Source: Pseudomonas sp. JQ170C
GTDB lineage: Bacteria; Pseudomonadota; Gammaproteobacteria; Pseudomonadales; Pseudomonadaceae
Assembly: GCF_035581345.1 (NCBI RefSeq)
Contig: NZ_CP141608.1
Location: forward strand, 1,886,001-1,950,000
Length of the DNA: 64,000 nucleotides
Direction of reading: 5' to 3'
The position numbers and the translations under genes were made by a program. The notes beneath the pieces were generated by a model. The model was given only the letters and a program-made list of their open reading frames with translations, did not search any database and was not told where the DNA came from. Shown here piece by piece: positions 40,583 through 48,845 of this stretch; position 1 is the first letter of the stretch; the number at the start of each line of letters is the position of its first letter.

Positions 40583-40590
40583 TACCAAAT
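40583..40590 (+). promoter_or_regulatory. TACCAAAT motif upstream of pqqA, shared with the exaC upstream region
   Basis: The same eight bases as at 38933, here 95 bases before pqqA. A possible -10 element TATTAAT lies at 40630-40636. Candidate only. Confidence 0.25.
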
Positions 40591-40677
40591 CGCTTCCAAA
40601 GTAGCATTCGACCCGCACCGGCAACGGTGTATTAATAGAAGCACCGCAATCCTGTGGTGCCAGAAGAGGATGGACCT

Positions 40678-40749
40678 ATGTGGAAAAAGCCTGCGTTCAC
40701 TGATTTGCGTATCGGTTTTGAAGTGACGATGTACTTCGCCAATCGTTGA
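40678..40749 (+). CDS. pqqA: Orphan PQQ precursor peptide PqqA
   Basis: A 23-residue peptide starting [15 protein letters not shown] and ending YFANR. It has the diagnostic E-x3-Y unit: Glu15 and Tyr19 are the two residues joined to make pyrroloquinoline quinone. AGAGGA (40664-40669) lies eight bases before the ATG. It is very close to the usual pseudomonad PqqA (which I recall as starting [20 protein letters not shown]). Here it stands alone: pqqB, C, D, E and F do not follow; ercA does. It probably supplies extra precursor to PQQ enzymes encoded elsewhere. Two hairpins follow the stop, so it may be a separate short, abundant transcript. Confidence 0.9.
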   Translation: MWKKPAFTDLRIGFEVTMYFANR

Positions 40750-40758
40750 TCCCTCTGG

Positions 40759-40813
40759 CGCCGGTTGCTGCTTGCAGTAGCCGGCGTTGTCGTTCCAGGC
40801 CCTTTCGGGCCTG
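40759..40813 (+). terminator. Two hairpins after pqqA
   Basis: First: CGCCGG (40759-40764) pairs with CCGGCG (40781-40786), with an inner CTG/CAG. Second: CAGGCCC (40796-40802), loop TTTC, GGGCCTG (40807-40813). Neither has a long T run; together they could stop or slow transcription into ercA and protect the pqqA message. Confidence 0.5.
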
Positions 40814-40877
40814 ATTGCATTCATACCCGGATACAGTAGGCTGGCGCTTACGACTACTACAACAATACAGGCGTCGC

Positions 40878-42041
40878 ATGAGCCCGAAATTGAGCCAGTT
40901 GCGCAAATTCGTTTCCCCGGAAATCATCTTTGGCGCCGGATGCCGACACCATGTGGCCAACTACGCCAGAACCTTCGGCGCGCGCAAGGTACTGCTGGTC
41001 AGTGACCCGGGCGTGATCGCCGCGGGCTGGGTAGCCGATATCGAGGCCAGCCTGCAAGGGCAGGGTATCGACTACTGCCTGTACACCGACGTCTCGCCCA
41101 ACCCGCGGGTCGAGGAAGTGATGAGCGGCGCCGAGCGCTATCGCAGCGAGCAGTGCGACGTGATCGTCGCTGTCGGTGGTGGCAGCCCGATGGACTGTGC
41201 CAAGGGCATCGGCATTGTGGTGGCCCACGGTCGCCACATCCTCGAGTTCGAGGGCGTTGACACCATCCGTGTGCCCAGCCCGCCATTGATCCTCATCCCC
41301 ACCACGGCCGGCACATCCGCCGACGTGTCGCAGTTCGTGATCATCTCCAATCAGCAGGAGCGGATGAAGTTCTCCATCGTCAGCAAGGCGGTGGTGCCCG
41401 ATGTGTCGCTGATCGACCCGGAAACCACCCTGAGCATGGACCCGTTCCTGTCGGCCTGTACCGGCATTGATGCGCTGGTGCACGCCATCGAAGCCTTCGT
41501 GTCCACCGGTCACGGCCCCTTGACGGACCCTCATGCGCTGGAAGCCATGCGCCTGATCAACGGCAACCTGGTGGAGATGATCGCCAACCCGAGCGATATC
41601 GCCCTGCGGGAAAAAATCATGCTCGGCAGCATGCAGGCCGGGCTGGCCTTTTCCAATGCGATTCTGGGCGCGGTACATGCCATGTCCCATAGCCTGGGCG
41701 GCTTTCTCGACCTGCCTCATGGGCTGTGCAACGCGGTGCTGGTTGAGCATGTGGTGGCATTCAACTACAGCGCAGCGCCCGATCGCTTCAAGGTGATTGC
41801 ACAGACCCTGGGCATCGACTGCCGCGGGCTTAATCACAGGCAGATCAGCCAGCGCCTGGTCGAGCACCTGATCGCCCTCAAACATGCCGTGGGCTTTCAT
41901 GAAACCTTGAGCCTGCACGGGGTGGGAATGACAGACATCCCGTTCCTGTCCCAGCACGCCATGGACGATCCCTGCATCCTCACCAACCCGCGCAGTTCCA
42001 GTCAGCGTGACGTCGAGGTGGTGTATGGCGAGGCCCTCTGA
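40878..42041 (+). CDS. ercA: Iron-containing alcohol dehydrogenase ErcA-like
   Basis: A 387-residue group III metal-dependent alcohol dehydrogenase. The NAD-binding text is VIVAVGGGSPMDCAKGIGIV with TTAGTSADVSQF, and the metal ligands are in DALVHAIEAF, AVHAMSHSLGG and LPHGLCNAV (Asp/His/His/His set). In P. aeruginosa, ErcA acts in control of ethanol oxidation together with the ErcS kinases rather than as a main catabolic enzyme. The same pairing is seen here: the hybrid kinase gene starts inside the ercA 3' end (17-base overlap). Confidence 0.87.
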   Translation: MSPKLSQLRKFVSPEIIFGAGCRHHVANYARTFGARKVLLVSDPGVIAAGWVADIEASLQGQGIDYCLYTDVSPNPRVEEVMSGAERYRSEQCDVIVAVGGGSPMDCAKGIGIVVAHGRHILEFEGVDTIRVPSPPLILIPTTAGTSADVSQFVIISNQQERMKFSIVSKAVVPDVSLIDPETTLSMDPFLSACTGIDALVHAIEAFVSTGHGPLTDPHALEAMRLINGNLVEMIANPSDIALREKIMLGSMQAGLAFSNAILGAVHAMSHSLGGFLDLPHGLCNAVLVEHVVAFNYSAAPDRFKVIAQTLGIDCRGLNHRQISQRLVEHLIALKHAVGFHETLSLHGVGMTDIPFLSQHAMDDPCILTNPRSSSQRDVEVVYGEAL

Positions 42042-43692
42042 CCTGCAGGGTGACGCCCTGGCCGGGCTGTTGGGGCTGAGCAATCACACCGTTCGCAAAA
42101 GTCATTATCCGGAGCTGGCAGTACGCCTGGAGGAACTGGAGGCCGAGCGCAATCGCTACAAGTGGTTGTTCGAGCATGCCGTGCACGGCATTTTCCAGGC
42201 CAGCCTCGACGATGGCATGCGCGCCGCCAACCCTGCGCTGGCACGCATGCTCGGCTACCCCGATGCACCCGCGCTGTTGCTCTCGCGCCGGGACTTGGCC
42301 AGCCATCTGTTTGCCGGGGGCCAGGACGAACTGCTGGCCATTGCCCAGGCGTTGCAGCGAGAGCAAGCGCTGCTCGGCTATGAAACCCAGTTGCGCCGAC
42401 GCGACGGCAGCCATATCGACGTGCTGATGAACCTGTTGCTGCGGCCGGACGAGCCGGGTGTGGTGGAGGGCTTCGTGGCCGACATCACCGAGCGCAAGCT
42501 GGCCCAGCAACGCCTGCAGCAACTCAACGATCAACTGGAGCAGCGGGTCGCCGAGCGCACCAACGAACTGATCGAGGCCCGTGATGCCGCCCAGGCGGCC
42601 AATCGCAGCAAGGACAAGTACCTGGCGGCCGCCAGCCACGATCTGTTGCAACCGCTCAATGCCGCGCGGCTACTGATCTCTACCCTGCGCGAGCGCAGCT
42701 TGCCCGCTGCCGAGCAACAGTTGGTCGAGCGCGCGCACCAGGCGCTGGAAGGCGCCGAGGACTTGCTGACCGACCTACTGGATATTTCCCGGCTGGACCA
42801 GGCCGCGATCAAGCCGGACCTCGACCTCTACAGCCTGGACGAAGTACTGGCGCCCCTGGCCTCGGAGTTCCAGCCGGTGGCCGAGGCCGCCGGCCTGGGC
42901 TTGCGGGTTCGCAGCGGCCGGTTGGGCGTGCGTACCGACCTGCGGCTGCTGACGCGGATTCTGCGCAACTTCATCAGCAACGCCTGCCGCTACACCGAGC
43001 AGGGGCACATTCTGCTCGGTGCCCGCCGGCAGGGTGAGCATGTACGGCTGGAGGTCTGGGATACCGGGCGAGGCATTGCAGCAGATCGCCTCGAATCCAT
43101 CTTTCTCGAGTTCAACCAACTGGATGTGGGCCGCGCAGCCGATCGCAAGGGGGTTGGGTTGGGCCTGGCGATTGTCGAGCGCATTGCGCGCATCCTTGAG
43201 TGTCGGGTCCAGGTGCGTTCCTGGCCGGGCCGTGGCTCGGTGTTCAGCATCGAGGTGCCGTTGTCGCCGTACCTGCCACAAGCCCCTGCGGCGACGGCCT
43301 TCGTGCACACTGCGCTCGGTGATCCGTTGCCCGGGCGGCGATTGCTGGTGCTGGATAACGAGTCGAGTATCCAGCAGAGCATGGCGGCGCTGTTGCAGCA
43401 GTGGGGGTGTGAAGTCGTGACCGCCGCTGACTATGGCGAAGCGCTGGTAGTGCTGGCGGGACAGGCGCCGGAGTTGATCCTGGCCGATTTCCACCTCGAC
43501 CATGGGGTGACCGGGTGCGAGGTGGTGCGTGACCTGCGCGGTCATTTTGGGCAGCGCATCGCCGCTGTGATGATCACGGCCGATCGCAGCGAGCAGAGTC
43601 GCCGGGCCATGCAACGCCTGGGTGCACCGTTGCTGAACAAGCCTGTGAAGCCGGGAAAATTGCGCGCGGTGTTGAGTCAGTTGCTGGGGTGA
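42025..43692 (+). CDS. PAS-domain hybrid histidine kinase/response regulator (ErcS-like)
   Basis: A 555-residue soluble hybrid kinase. It has a PAS domain (about 38-165, ending in EGFVADITERKLAQ), a coiled coil, a HisKA domain with His205 in AASHDLLQPLNAARLL, an HATPase domain with NFISNACRYT, WDTGRGI and GVGLGLAIVERIA, and a receiver domain with Asp488 in LILADFHLDHG and Lys in NKPVKP. No membrane segment is visible, so it senses a cytoplasmic cue. The ATG at 42025, preceded by GAGG, lies inside ercA. Context points to the alcohol-oxidation regulatory network (ErcS of P. aeruginosa); a cognate LuxR-type regulator is not nearby. Confidence 0.9.
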   Translation: MARPSDLQGDALAGLLGLSNHTVRKSHYPELAVRLEELEAERNRYKWLFEHAVHGIFQASLDDGMRAANPALARMLGYPDAPALLLSRRDLASHLFAGGQDELLAIAQALQREQALLGYETQLRRRDGSHIDVLMNLLLRPDEPGVVEGFVADITERKLAQQRLQQLNDQLEQRVAERTNELIEARDAAQAANRSKDKYLAAASHDLLQPLNAARLLISTLRERSLPAAEQQLVERAHQALEGAEDLLTDLLDISRLDQAAIKPDLDLYSLDEVLAPLASEFQPVAEAAGLGLRVRSGRLGVRTDLRLLTRILRNFISNACRYTEQGHILLGARRQGEHVRLEVWDTGRGIAADRLESIFLEFNQLDVGRAADRKGVGLGLAIVERIARILECRVQVRSWPGRGSVFSIEVPLSPYLPQAPAATAFVHTALGDPLPGRRLLVLDNESSIQQSMAALLQQWGCEVVTAADYGEALVVLAGQAPELILADFHLDHGVTGCEVVRDLRGHFGQRIAAVMITADRSEQSRRAMQRLGAPLLNKPVKPGKLRAVLSQLLG

Positions 43693-43855
43693 GGGCAACG
43701 CATTTACAGCGGCAGACGAGAATTTGTTACAAGCTTTTTACCGCCAATCCACCGTTTGTCCCCAGGAAAGCGCCGCGCAGGTGGTTTTTTTGTTATAAAC
43801 CCGCGCCAGGGGAAGCACTTGTGGGCCTTTTCGGTCAATTGCACCGTCATTCCTG

Positions 43856-43884
43856 TTGCCCAGTGCGAATCTCGGCCGTAGACT
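43856..43884 (+). promoter_or_regulatory. Candidate promoter for the DksA-like gene
   Basis: TTGCCC (43856-43861) and TAGACT (43879-43884) with a 17-base spacer, 115 bases before the start codon. The whole 306-base gap 43693-43998 is richer in A+T than its surroundings; besides this I see only T-rich stretches around 43786-43797. Confidence 0.4.
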
Positions 43885-43998
43885 GCCGCCCCCTGTAAAT
43901 TGAGTGCCGGATGGTGCTTGAAGAATTCCGCTGCTGGAGCGCTGTTTGCCAGGAGCACCCGATTCGCCTTAATGCACGTATTTTTTATAGAGAAATCA

Positions 43999-44403
43999 AT
44001 GACAAAGGAAAAGTTGCTGGCCATGCCGGCCGATGATTACATGAACGCTGAGCAACTGGCTTACTTCACCGCGCTGCTGCAGTCGATGAAGGTTGAGACC
44101 CATGAGCGCATCGAGCAAAGCCGTGTAACCATCGAGAGCCTGGATACGCCTGCCGATCCTGCCGATGCCGCCTCGGTCGAAGAAGAGCGCCACTGGCTGG
44201 TGAACGCGATCGAACGTGATCAGCGTCTGCTGCCACAACTGGAAATGGCGTTGGGCCGTATCGCCGACGAGAGCTTCGGCTGGTGTGACGACAGCGGTGA
44301 GCCCATCGGCCTGAAGCGTCTGCTGATCAGCCCGACCACCAAGTACTGCATCGAAGCTCAAGAGCGTCACGAGCAGATCGACAAGCACCAGCGTCAAGCC
44401 TGA
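43999..44403 (+). CDS. DksA/TraR-family regulator with an incomplete zinc site
   Basis: A 134-residue DksA-like protein, a factor that enters the RNA polymerase secondary channel and acts with ppGpp. The coiled-coil tip keeps Asp53, Asp56 and Ala58 in DPADAASVEEE, matching the DxxDxA of DksA. The zinc-finger positions are Cys96, Ser99, Cys117 and Ala120 with the exact 3-18-3 spacing of the four-cysteine DksA finger, so two ligands are lost. This resembles the two-cysteine DksA2 of P. aeruginosa, which works without zinc. The start at 43999 is preceded by AGAG only. It is a single gene with a strong terminator. Confidence 0.9.
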   Translation: MTKEKLLAMPADDYMNAEQLAYFTALLQSMKVETHERIEQSRVTIESLDTPADPADAASVEEERHWLVNAIERDQRLLPQLEMALGRIADESFGWCDDSGEPIGLKRLLISPTTKYCIEAQERHEQIDKHQRQA

Positions 44404-44421
44404 CAGACACGGGTGTCCAAC

Positions 44422-44453
44422 AAAAACCCCGGGGATCGCTCCCCGGGGTTTTT
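44422..44453 (+). terminator. Strong intrinsic terminator after the DksA-like gene
   Basis: AAAAACCCCGGGGA (44422-44435), loop TCGC, TCCCCGGGGTTTTT (44440-44453): a 14-base-pair perfect stem ending in five T. Symmetric, so it can act in both directions. Confidence 0.92.
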
Positions 44454-44569
44454 GCGTTTGTTGCCCTGCATCAATGGTAAGGGCTGTACACCGAAAGGAG
44501 CATGGTTAATGGCGTTATAGTGGCCTTTAATGGCCGCACAATAACAACATGCTGCGTTGGAGCCCGAAC

Positions 44570-46177
44570 ATGCTGCGAAATGGATCGCTGTCTGGTGACT
44601 TGCTGGAGCCTGAAGCTACTTCGAGTGGTGCTGCGCCCTGGTCGACGCTGGTGCTGCAAAGCCTGGTGCTCACGGGGGTATTGGCGGCCATGGCCTTTGC
44701 CGGGGTGTCGCTGTATGTCTGCTTGCCGTTGGCCTTGTTGGCCCTGTGGGTTCCTCGCCTGCGCAAGCCGGTTACCGTCGTCCAGGCTGAAGGCGATCCG
44801 CTGGGTGAATTGACCCGCGACCTTGCCAAGACAACCAGCCACAACGCGCTCTCGGCGGCGGGCGTGGCGTTCTCGGTGCAACAACTGGCGAGCAAGCTGC
44901 AGTCGCAACTGGACGCGGCGGCGCAGATCGTCAGCAGTGCCGAAGTCATGATCGGCACCGAGAAGGCCACCTCCCAACTGAGCCAGGATGCATTGGCTGC
45001 CGCGCGCACCGCTCACCAGAGCAGCGCCAGCGGGCGCGAAGTGCTGGCGGAGTCGATCCAGCGGATGCATCAGTTGAGCGCGCGTGCCAGCGCCAGCCGC
45101 GAGTTGATCGAGGCCCTGCACCAGCGCAGTGAAGACATTGCCCGGGTGACCCTGGTGATACAGGCCATTGCCAGCCAGACGAATTTGCTGGCCCTCAACG
45201 CTGCCATCGAGGCGGCCAGGGCGGGGGAGCATGGCCGTGGTTTTGCCGTGGTAGCCGATGAGGTTCGTGGATTGGCCGGACGCACCGCCACTGCCACGCA
45301 GGAGGTCGGCCTGATGGTCGCTGACATCCAGGAGCGTACGGCCCAGGTGGTCGAGCAGATCCGTGCATTGTCCGATGACCTGCACAGCGGTGTTGACCAG
45401 GTCGAACACACCGGTGGGCAACTGGACAGCATCGCCAGCCTGGCTGCCGGCGTGGAGCAGCAGATCGGTGAAATCGCCGAGGGCACCGAGACCAACCGGG
45501 TGCAACTGGACAGCCTGTTCCAGGCGATGGCGCGCATGCGCAGTGACCTGCAGGCCAGTGACCAGCAAACCCAGCGGCTGGCCCAGGCTGCGGTGCAATT
45601 GGAGGGCCAGGCAGAGAGTATCAGCGAGCGACTGGCCGAGGTCGGCCTGGACGACTACCACCAGCGCGTGTACGACCTGGCCCGGCAAGGGGCCCAGCAG
45701 ATCGAGGCACAGTTCGAGGCCGATATTGCCCAGGGCCGAATCGGCCTGGAGGATTTGTTCGATCGTCATTACCAGCATGTGGCGGGCACCTCGCCAGCGC
45801 GCTACCAGACGCGATTCGACCGCTATACCGATCAGGTCCTGCCCGCCATCCAGGAGCCCTTGCTCAAGCAACATGAGGGGCTGGTATTTGCCATCGCCTG
45901 TACCCAGCAAGGCTACGTCCCGACCCATAACATGGCCTTCAACCAGCCGTTGACCGGTGATGAGGCGGTGGATACTGCGCATAACCGCAGCAAGCGCAAG
46001 TTCGATGACCGCACCGGTATTCGTTGCGGCAGCCATCAGCAGGCGGTCCTGCTACAGACCTATACGCGCGACACGGGTGAGTTGATGCACGATCTGTCGG
46101 TACCGATCCGGGTCAAGGGGCGTCATTGGGGCGGGTTGCGGCTGGGCTACCGGCCCCAGCAGGCGGTATTCAACTGA
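44570..46177 (+). CDS. Methyl-accepting chemotaxis protein without periplasmic sensor domain
   Basis: A 535-residue chemoreceptor. Two close membrane segments (about 26-45 and 46-62) leave almost no periplasmic loop. The signalling hairpin tip is clear in [20 protein letters not shown] and [22 protein letters not shown]-terminal domain of about 190 residues follows ([36 protein letters not shown], ending [19 protein letters not shown]); it recurs at the C-terminus of other pseudomonad receptors and may be the sensor. I prefer the ATG at 44570 because TTGGAG lies eight bases before it; an ATG at 44549 adds seven residues. It is a single gene. Confidence 0.9.
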   Translation: MLRNGSLSGDLLEPEATSSGAAPWSTLVLQSLVLTGVLAAMAFAGVSLYVCLPLALLALWVPRLRKPVTVVQAEGDPLGELTRDLAKTTSHNALSAAGVAFSVQQLASKLQSQLDAAAQIVSSAEVMIGTEKATSQLSQDALAAARTAHQSSASGREVLAESIQRMHQLSARASASRELIEALHQRSEDIARVTLVIQAIASQTNLLALNAAIEAARAGEHGRGFAVVADEVRGLAGRTATATQEVGLMVADIQERTAQVVEQIRALSDDLHSGVDQVEHTGGQLDSIASLAAGVEQQIGEIAEGTETNRVQLDSLFQAMARMRSDLQASDQQTQRLAQAAVQLEGQAESISERLAEVGLDDYHQRVYDLARQGAQQIEAQFEADIAQGRIGLEDLFDRHYQHVAGTSPARYQTRFDRYTDQVLPAIQEPLLKQHEGLVFAIACTQQGYVPTHNMAFNQPLTGDEAVDTAHNRSKRKFDDRTGIRCGSHQQAVLLQTYTRDTGELMHDLSVPIRVKGRHWGGLRLGYRPQQAVFN

Positions 46178-46292
46178 GTCGGCTTTGTTACCGCTGATGC
46201 AAAACAGCTATGCGGTGGATAGCTTTTTCCACGGCGGAGCAGGGCTTATCATGGCTATATCGTTAGGTTGCTAATAAATTCCGGAGGGAATG

Positions 46293-46508
46293 ATGAATAG
46301 CCAAGTCGATGTAGCGGTGATGATTGGTAGTGGTGTGCCCCCGTCTCTGCAGGCATTGGGCAAGCGGGTGTGCTGGGTGGTGCTGGTCAATGGTGAGCGC
46401 CGTGGCACTGCCTTTGCCAGCCGTGCCGAGGCCCAGGAGTGTCGTGCGGCGTGGCTTGAGCAATTGAACACAGGCAGCCGGCCCGGCATGGCACGCCAGG
46501 CCGGCTGA
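46293..46508 (+). CDS. Small hypothetical protein
   Basis: A 71-residue soluble protein starting MNSQVDVAVMIGSGVPPSLQ and containing CWVVLVNGERRGTAFASRAE. GGAGGG (46283-46288) is four bases before this ATG; another ATG one codon earlier is too close. There is no signal peptide. No known domain is recognised. It converges on the next small gene, 11 bases apart. Confidence 0.65.
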   Translation: MNSQVDVAVMIGSGVPPSLQALGKRVCWVVLVNGERRGTAFASRAEAQECRAAWLEQLNTGSRPGMARQAG

Positions 46509-46519
46509 GGCCGTACCGA

Positions 46520-46726
46520 TCAACTTTCGAGGTCGCGGGCCAGGGCGCAGGCCTGGTTGTGCTCACAGCGGAAGCCCTTGACTCTTCCGGTGGCATATTC
46601 GGTGACATGGAAAAACGCCTTTCCCGCAGGGATCACCACATAGCGGGGTGTCGACACCGTGGTGGTAGAACAATCTGCACAGGAATGGGTATTGAGCTCT
46701 CGACGTAATTCGGTGTTTTCGTGCAT
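46520..46726 (-). CDS. Small hypothetical protein with cysteine pairs
   Basis: A 68-residue protein. GGGGAG lies five bases before the ATG at 46726 and decides this start over a GTG two codons earlier. It has CADC near residue 15-18 and two further cysteines in FRCEHNQACALARDLES, a possible small metal-binding site. No family is recognised. Confidence 0.65.
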   Translation of the reverse strand: MHENTELRRELNTHSCADCSTTTVSTPRYVVIPAGKAFFHVTEYATGRVKGFRCEHNQACALARDLES

Positions 46727-47043
46727 ATTCACTCCCCTGTGTATTGCGGATGATTTTCGGCACTCATTCTGTTGAAGAGCCTGCGTTCATCTATCGCATT
46801 TTTATTGCGCTAGTGCTGTCAGACATGGCTGTTCCGATTGAGGAAATCTGCTGAACATCCGCCACCAGGTCTGGACTGGCAGAGAAAGGTAATTAATCCC
46901 GCTCGCTTGAGCGCCTGTCAGTTCAGACTATTCGTACGCTTAATCCATTAGTCTTTCAGACTTCAAATTGAAGTGCCGGTGCCTTCACGGAACCTTGGTG
47001 TCCGTGTGGCGGCGACGTGTAATCGGTTTTGAGGAATTCTTCA
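46727..47043. other. 317-base divergent intergenic region
   Basis: The gap separates a leftward small gene from a rightward small operon and must hold both promoters. I see no RNA gene or clear operator. Short symmetric pieces such as CGCA-TTTTTAT-TGCG (around 46796-46810) are the only structure noted. Confidence 0.4.
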
Positions 47044-47514
47044 TTGGCAGTCAGTAATCTGGATACCCATGCCCTGTTTGTACTGGGCGATCTTCGGGCG
47101 AAACTGGTCAAACAGTTTCAATCGCGTTTTGTCTATGTCACCGAGCAAAACGCGGAAGGCCTGTACATGGCCGAAATCGATACTGATGTCGCAATGGTGG
47201 TCGATGACAAACAACGTCTGGAGCTGAAGGTCGGCGATCATTTTCGCGCCGCCGTATTGCCCAGCCGTGAAGGTGGCAAGCTGGAAGTTCGTTTTCGCGA
47301 CATCAAGCTGACGGTTTATGGCCTGGGCGACTATGCCTTTGTCTCGGTGCCTGAAGGCGAAGGTATCGTCCTGCGTGAAGGCCAGGGCGTGGTACTGATT
47401 TTTGCTGCCCACCAGCAATTGCAGGAAGGCCTGAGCAAAATTCTGAAGGCTGCCACAGGCAAGGCCGCCAAGTGGCGCAAGGGTGAGCTGATCACCTTCA
47501 AGGCCAGCGAGTGA
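47044..47514 (+). CDS. Conserved hypothetical protein (all-beta, PilZ-size), first of a two-gene operon
   Basis: A 156-residue soluble protein with a strand-rich pattern (SRFVYVTEQNAEGLYMAEI, LELKVGDHFRAAVLPS, LEVRFRDIKLTVYGLGDYAF) and a basic C-terminus (KAATGKAAKWRKGELITFKA). The start is TTG at 47044, placed eight bases after GAGGAA (47031-47036); a TTG at 47029 overlaps that site and is rejected. No PilZ RxxxR motif or other known signature is visible. It overlaps the next gene by GTGA. Confidence 0.7.
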   Translation: MAVSNLDTHALFVLGDLRAKLVKQFQSRFVYVTEQNAEGLYMAEIDTDVAMVVDDKQRLELKVGDHFRAAVLPSREGGKLEVRFRDIKLTVYGLGDYAFVSVPEGEGIVLREGQGVVLIFAAHQQLQEGLSKILKAATGKAAKWRKGELITFKASE

Positions 47515-47717
47515 GCGTACCGAGCGAGCCCGGTGGGCGCGCCGAGTTTCATGCACGTCACCAGGCCAGGGCGCGAGAGCAGGCCGAGCAATGGTTGGCG
47601 CAGCGTCCGCGCCTGCAAGGGGCATGGTTCGATTGGGTCGCTACCCAGCTCTATCAGCTGGGCCCGGCTGAATACGCGGCGATGGTGCGCCGCGAGCTGC
47701 AAAAACTGACGGGTTAG
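47511..47717 (+). CDS. Small hypothetical protein, coupled to the preceding gene
   Basis: A 68-residue basic, helical protein (FHARHQARAREQAEQWLAQR; MVRRELQKLTG at the end). The GTG start at 47511 overlaps the upstream stop (GTGA), so it is made by translational coupling. Its stop codon overlaps the stop of phaG on the other strand within four bases (TTAG at 47714-47717). No domain is recognised. Confidence 0.7.
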   Translation: MSVPSEPGGRAEFHARHQARAREQAEQWLAQRPRLQGAWFDWVATQLYQLGPAEYAAMVRRELQKLTG

Positions 47718-48085
47718 GCTTTGGTTGCCCGCTCACGCGTACTGCTGATTTCCCCCGGGACTTTGTCACCTGCCATGCGCTTGCGAAACAGCGCGGCACG
47801 GGCCAGCAGCAAGGTGGTTACCGGCACGGTGATTGCCATCAGGATCGGGATCAGCCAGGCGTGCAGCACCGGTGTCTGCTTGAGTGTCGAGAAATACAGG
47901 ATCGATGCGAGTGCGACACACCAGGTACCCAGGGTCGAGGCGAGGGCAGGCGGGTGCATGCGCTGAAAGAAGTCTTTCAGGCGAATCAGGCCCAGCGCCC
48001 CGCTCAGGGCAAACAGACTGCTGAGCAGCAACAATACCGCCACCAGCAACTCGACCCAGAACGGCAACTCGTTCAGGTTGTTCAT
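47714..48085 (-). CDS. phaG: Na+(K+)/H+ antiporter subunit G (MrpG/PhaG/ShaG)
   Basis: A 123-residue membrane protein with three helices (LPFWVELLVAVLLLLSSLFA, ALASTLGTWCVALASILYF, ILMAITVPVTTLLLARAALF) and the MrpG motif GLIRLKDFFQRMHPPALAST. It is the last gene of the operon and overlaps phaF by four bases. It has a charged C-terminal tail. Confidence 0.94.
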   Translation of the reverse strand: MNNLNELPFWVELLVAVLLLLSSLFALSGALGLIRLKDFFQRMHPPALASTLGTWCVALASILYFSTLKQTPVLHAWLIPILMAITVPVTTLLLARAALFRKRMAGDKVPGEISSTRERATKA

Positions 48086-48360
48086 TCGATTACCTCTCCG
48101 CGCAGCAGGAACTTGGCCAAGGCAAACGAGCCGACAAAGCCAAACAACGCGATCAACAGCGCCCCTTCAAAATAGGTATCACTGGCGTAGCGGATGCCCA
48201 GCACCAACATCGTCAACATGGCCAGGATATACAGGTAGTCCAGTGCCAGGACGCGGTCCTGGGCGGAAGGGCCGCGAAACAGCCGAAACAGTGTCAGGGC
48301 CATGGCCAGGGCAAAAATGAACAGGCTGGCGAGAATGGCGTTGGCAAGCAGGCCAGTCAT
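48082..48360 (-). CDS. phaF: Na+(K+)/H+ antiporter subunit F (MrpF/PhaF)
   Basis: A 92-residue, three-helix MrpF protein with the signature RLFRGPSAQDRVLALDYLYI around residues 27-46. Start and stop overlap phaE and phaG by four bases each (ATGA). Part of the multi-subunit complex needed for monovalent cation/proton exchange. Confidence 0.94.
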   Translation of the reverse strand: MTGLLANAILASLFIFALAMALTLFRLFRGPSAQDRVLALDYLYILAMLTMLVLGIRYASDTYFEGALLIALFGFVGSFALAKFLLRGEVIE

Positions 48361-48845
48361 TCAAAGATCTCCATCAGCGGGCGTTCATAAGTATGTTTGA
48401 AGTGCTCGATAAACTGCGCTTCATCGTCCAGGTCGAACACATGCAACAGCAGGACACTGCGATCCAGTGCCAGCTCCGACCAGATGGTGCCCGGGATCAC
48501 GGTGGTGATCATCGACAGCGCCGCCAGGCCGTGGGCATCGCGCAGTTCCAGTGGTATGTGCACGAAGCGCGAGCGCGGTGGGCAGCGCTTGGCAGTCCAG
48601 ACACTCTTGGCAACCTGGAGGTTGGAGATCAGCACATCAATGCCGACCCGCACGATCAGGCGCACGACAGTCCAGGGGTGACGGATGCGTGCCGACATGG
48701 GCCGCAGCGGTGCCATCAGGATGGGCGCGAAAATGCCCAGCAAGGCACCCAGCAACAGATTGCCAGGGCTCATCGAAACGTTAAGCACCAGCCATAGCAG
48801 CCACAGCGACAGCGACAGCAGGGGGGCGGGGAACAGGCGTCTCAT
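48357..48845 (-). CDS. phaE: Na+(K+)/H+ antiporter subunit E (MrpE/PhaE)
   Basis: A 162-residue MrpE protein: two N-terminal helices (LLSLSLWLLWLVLNVSMSPG, LLLGALLGIFAPILMAPL) and a cytoplasmic C-terminal part with LISNLQVAKSVW and ALSMITTVIPGTIWSEL, both family hallmarks. Four-base overlaps join it to phaD and phaF. Confidence 0.94.
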   Translation of the reverse strand: MRRLFPAPLLSLSLWLLWLVLNVSMSPGNLLLGALLGIFAPILMAPLRPMSARIRHPWTVVRLIVRVGIDVLISNLQVAKSVWTAKRCPPRSRFVHIPLELRDAHGLAALSMITTVIPGTIWSELALDRSVLLLHVFDLDDEAQFIEHFKHTYERPLMEIFE

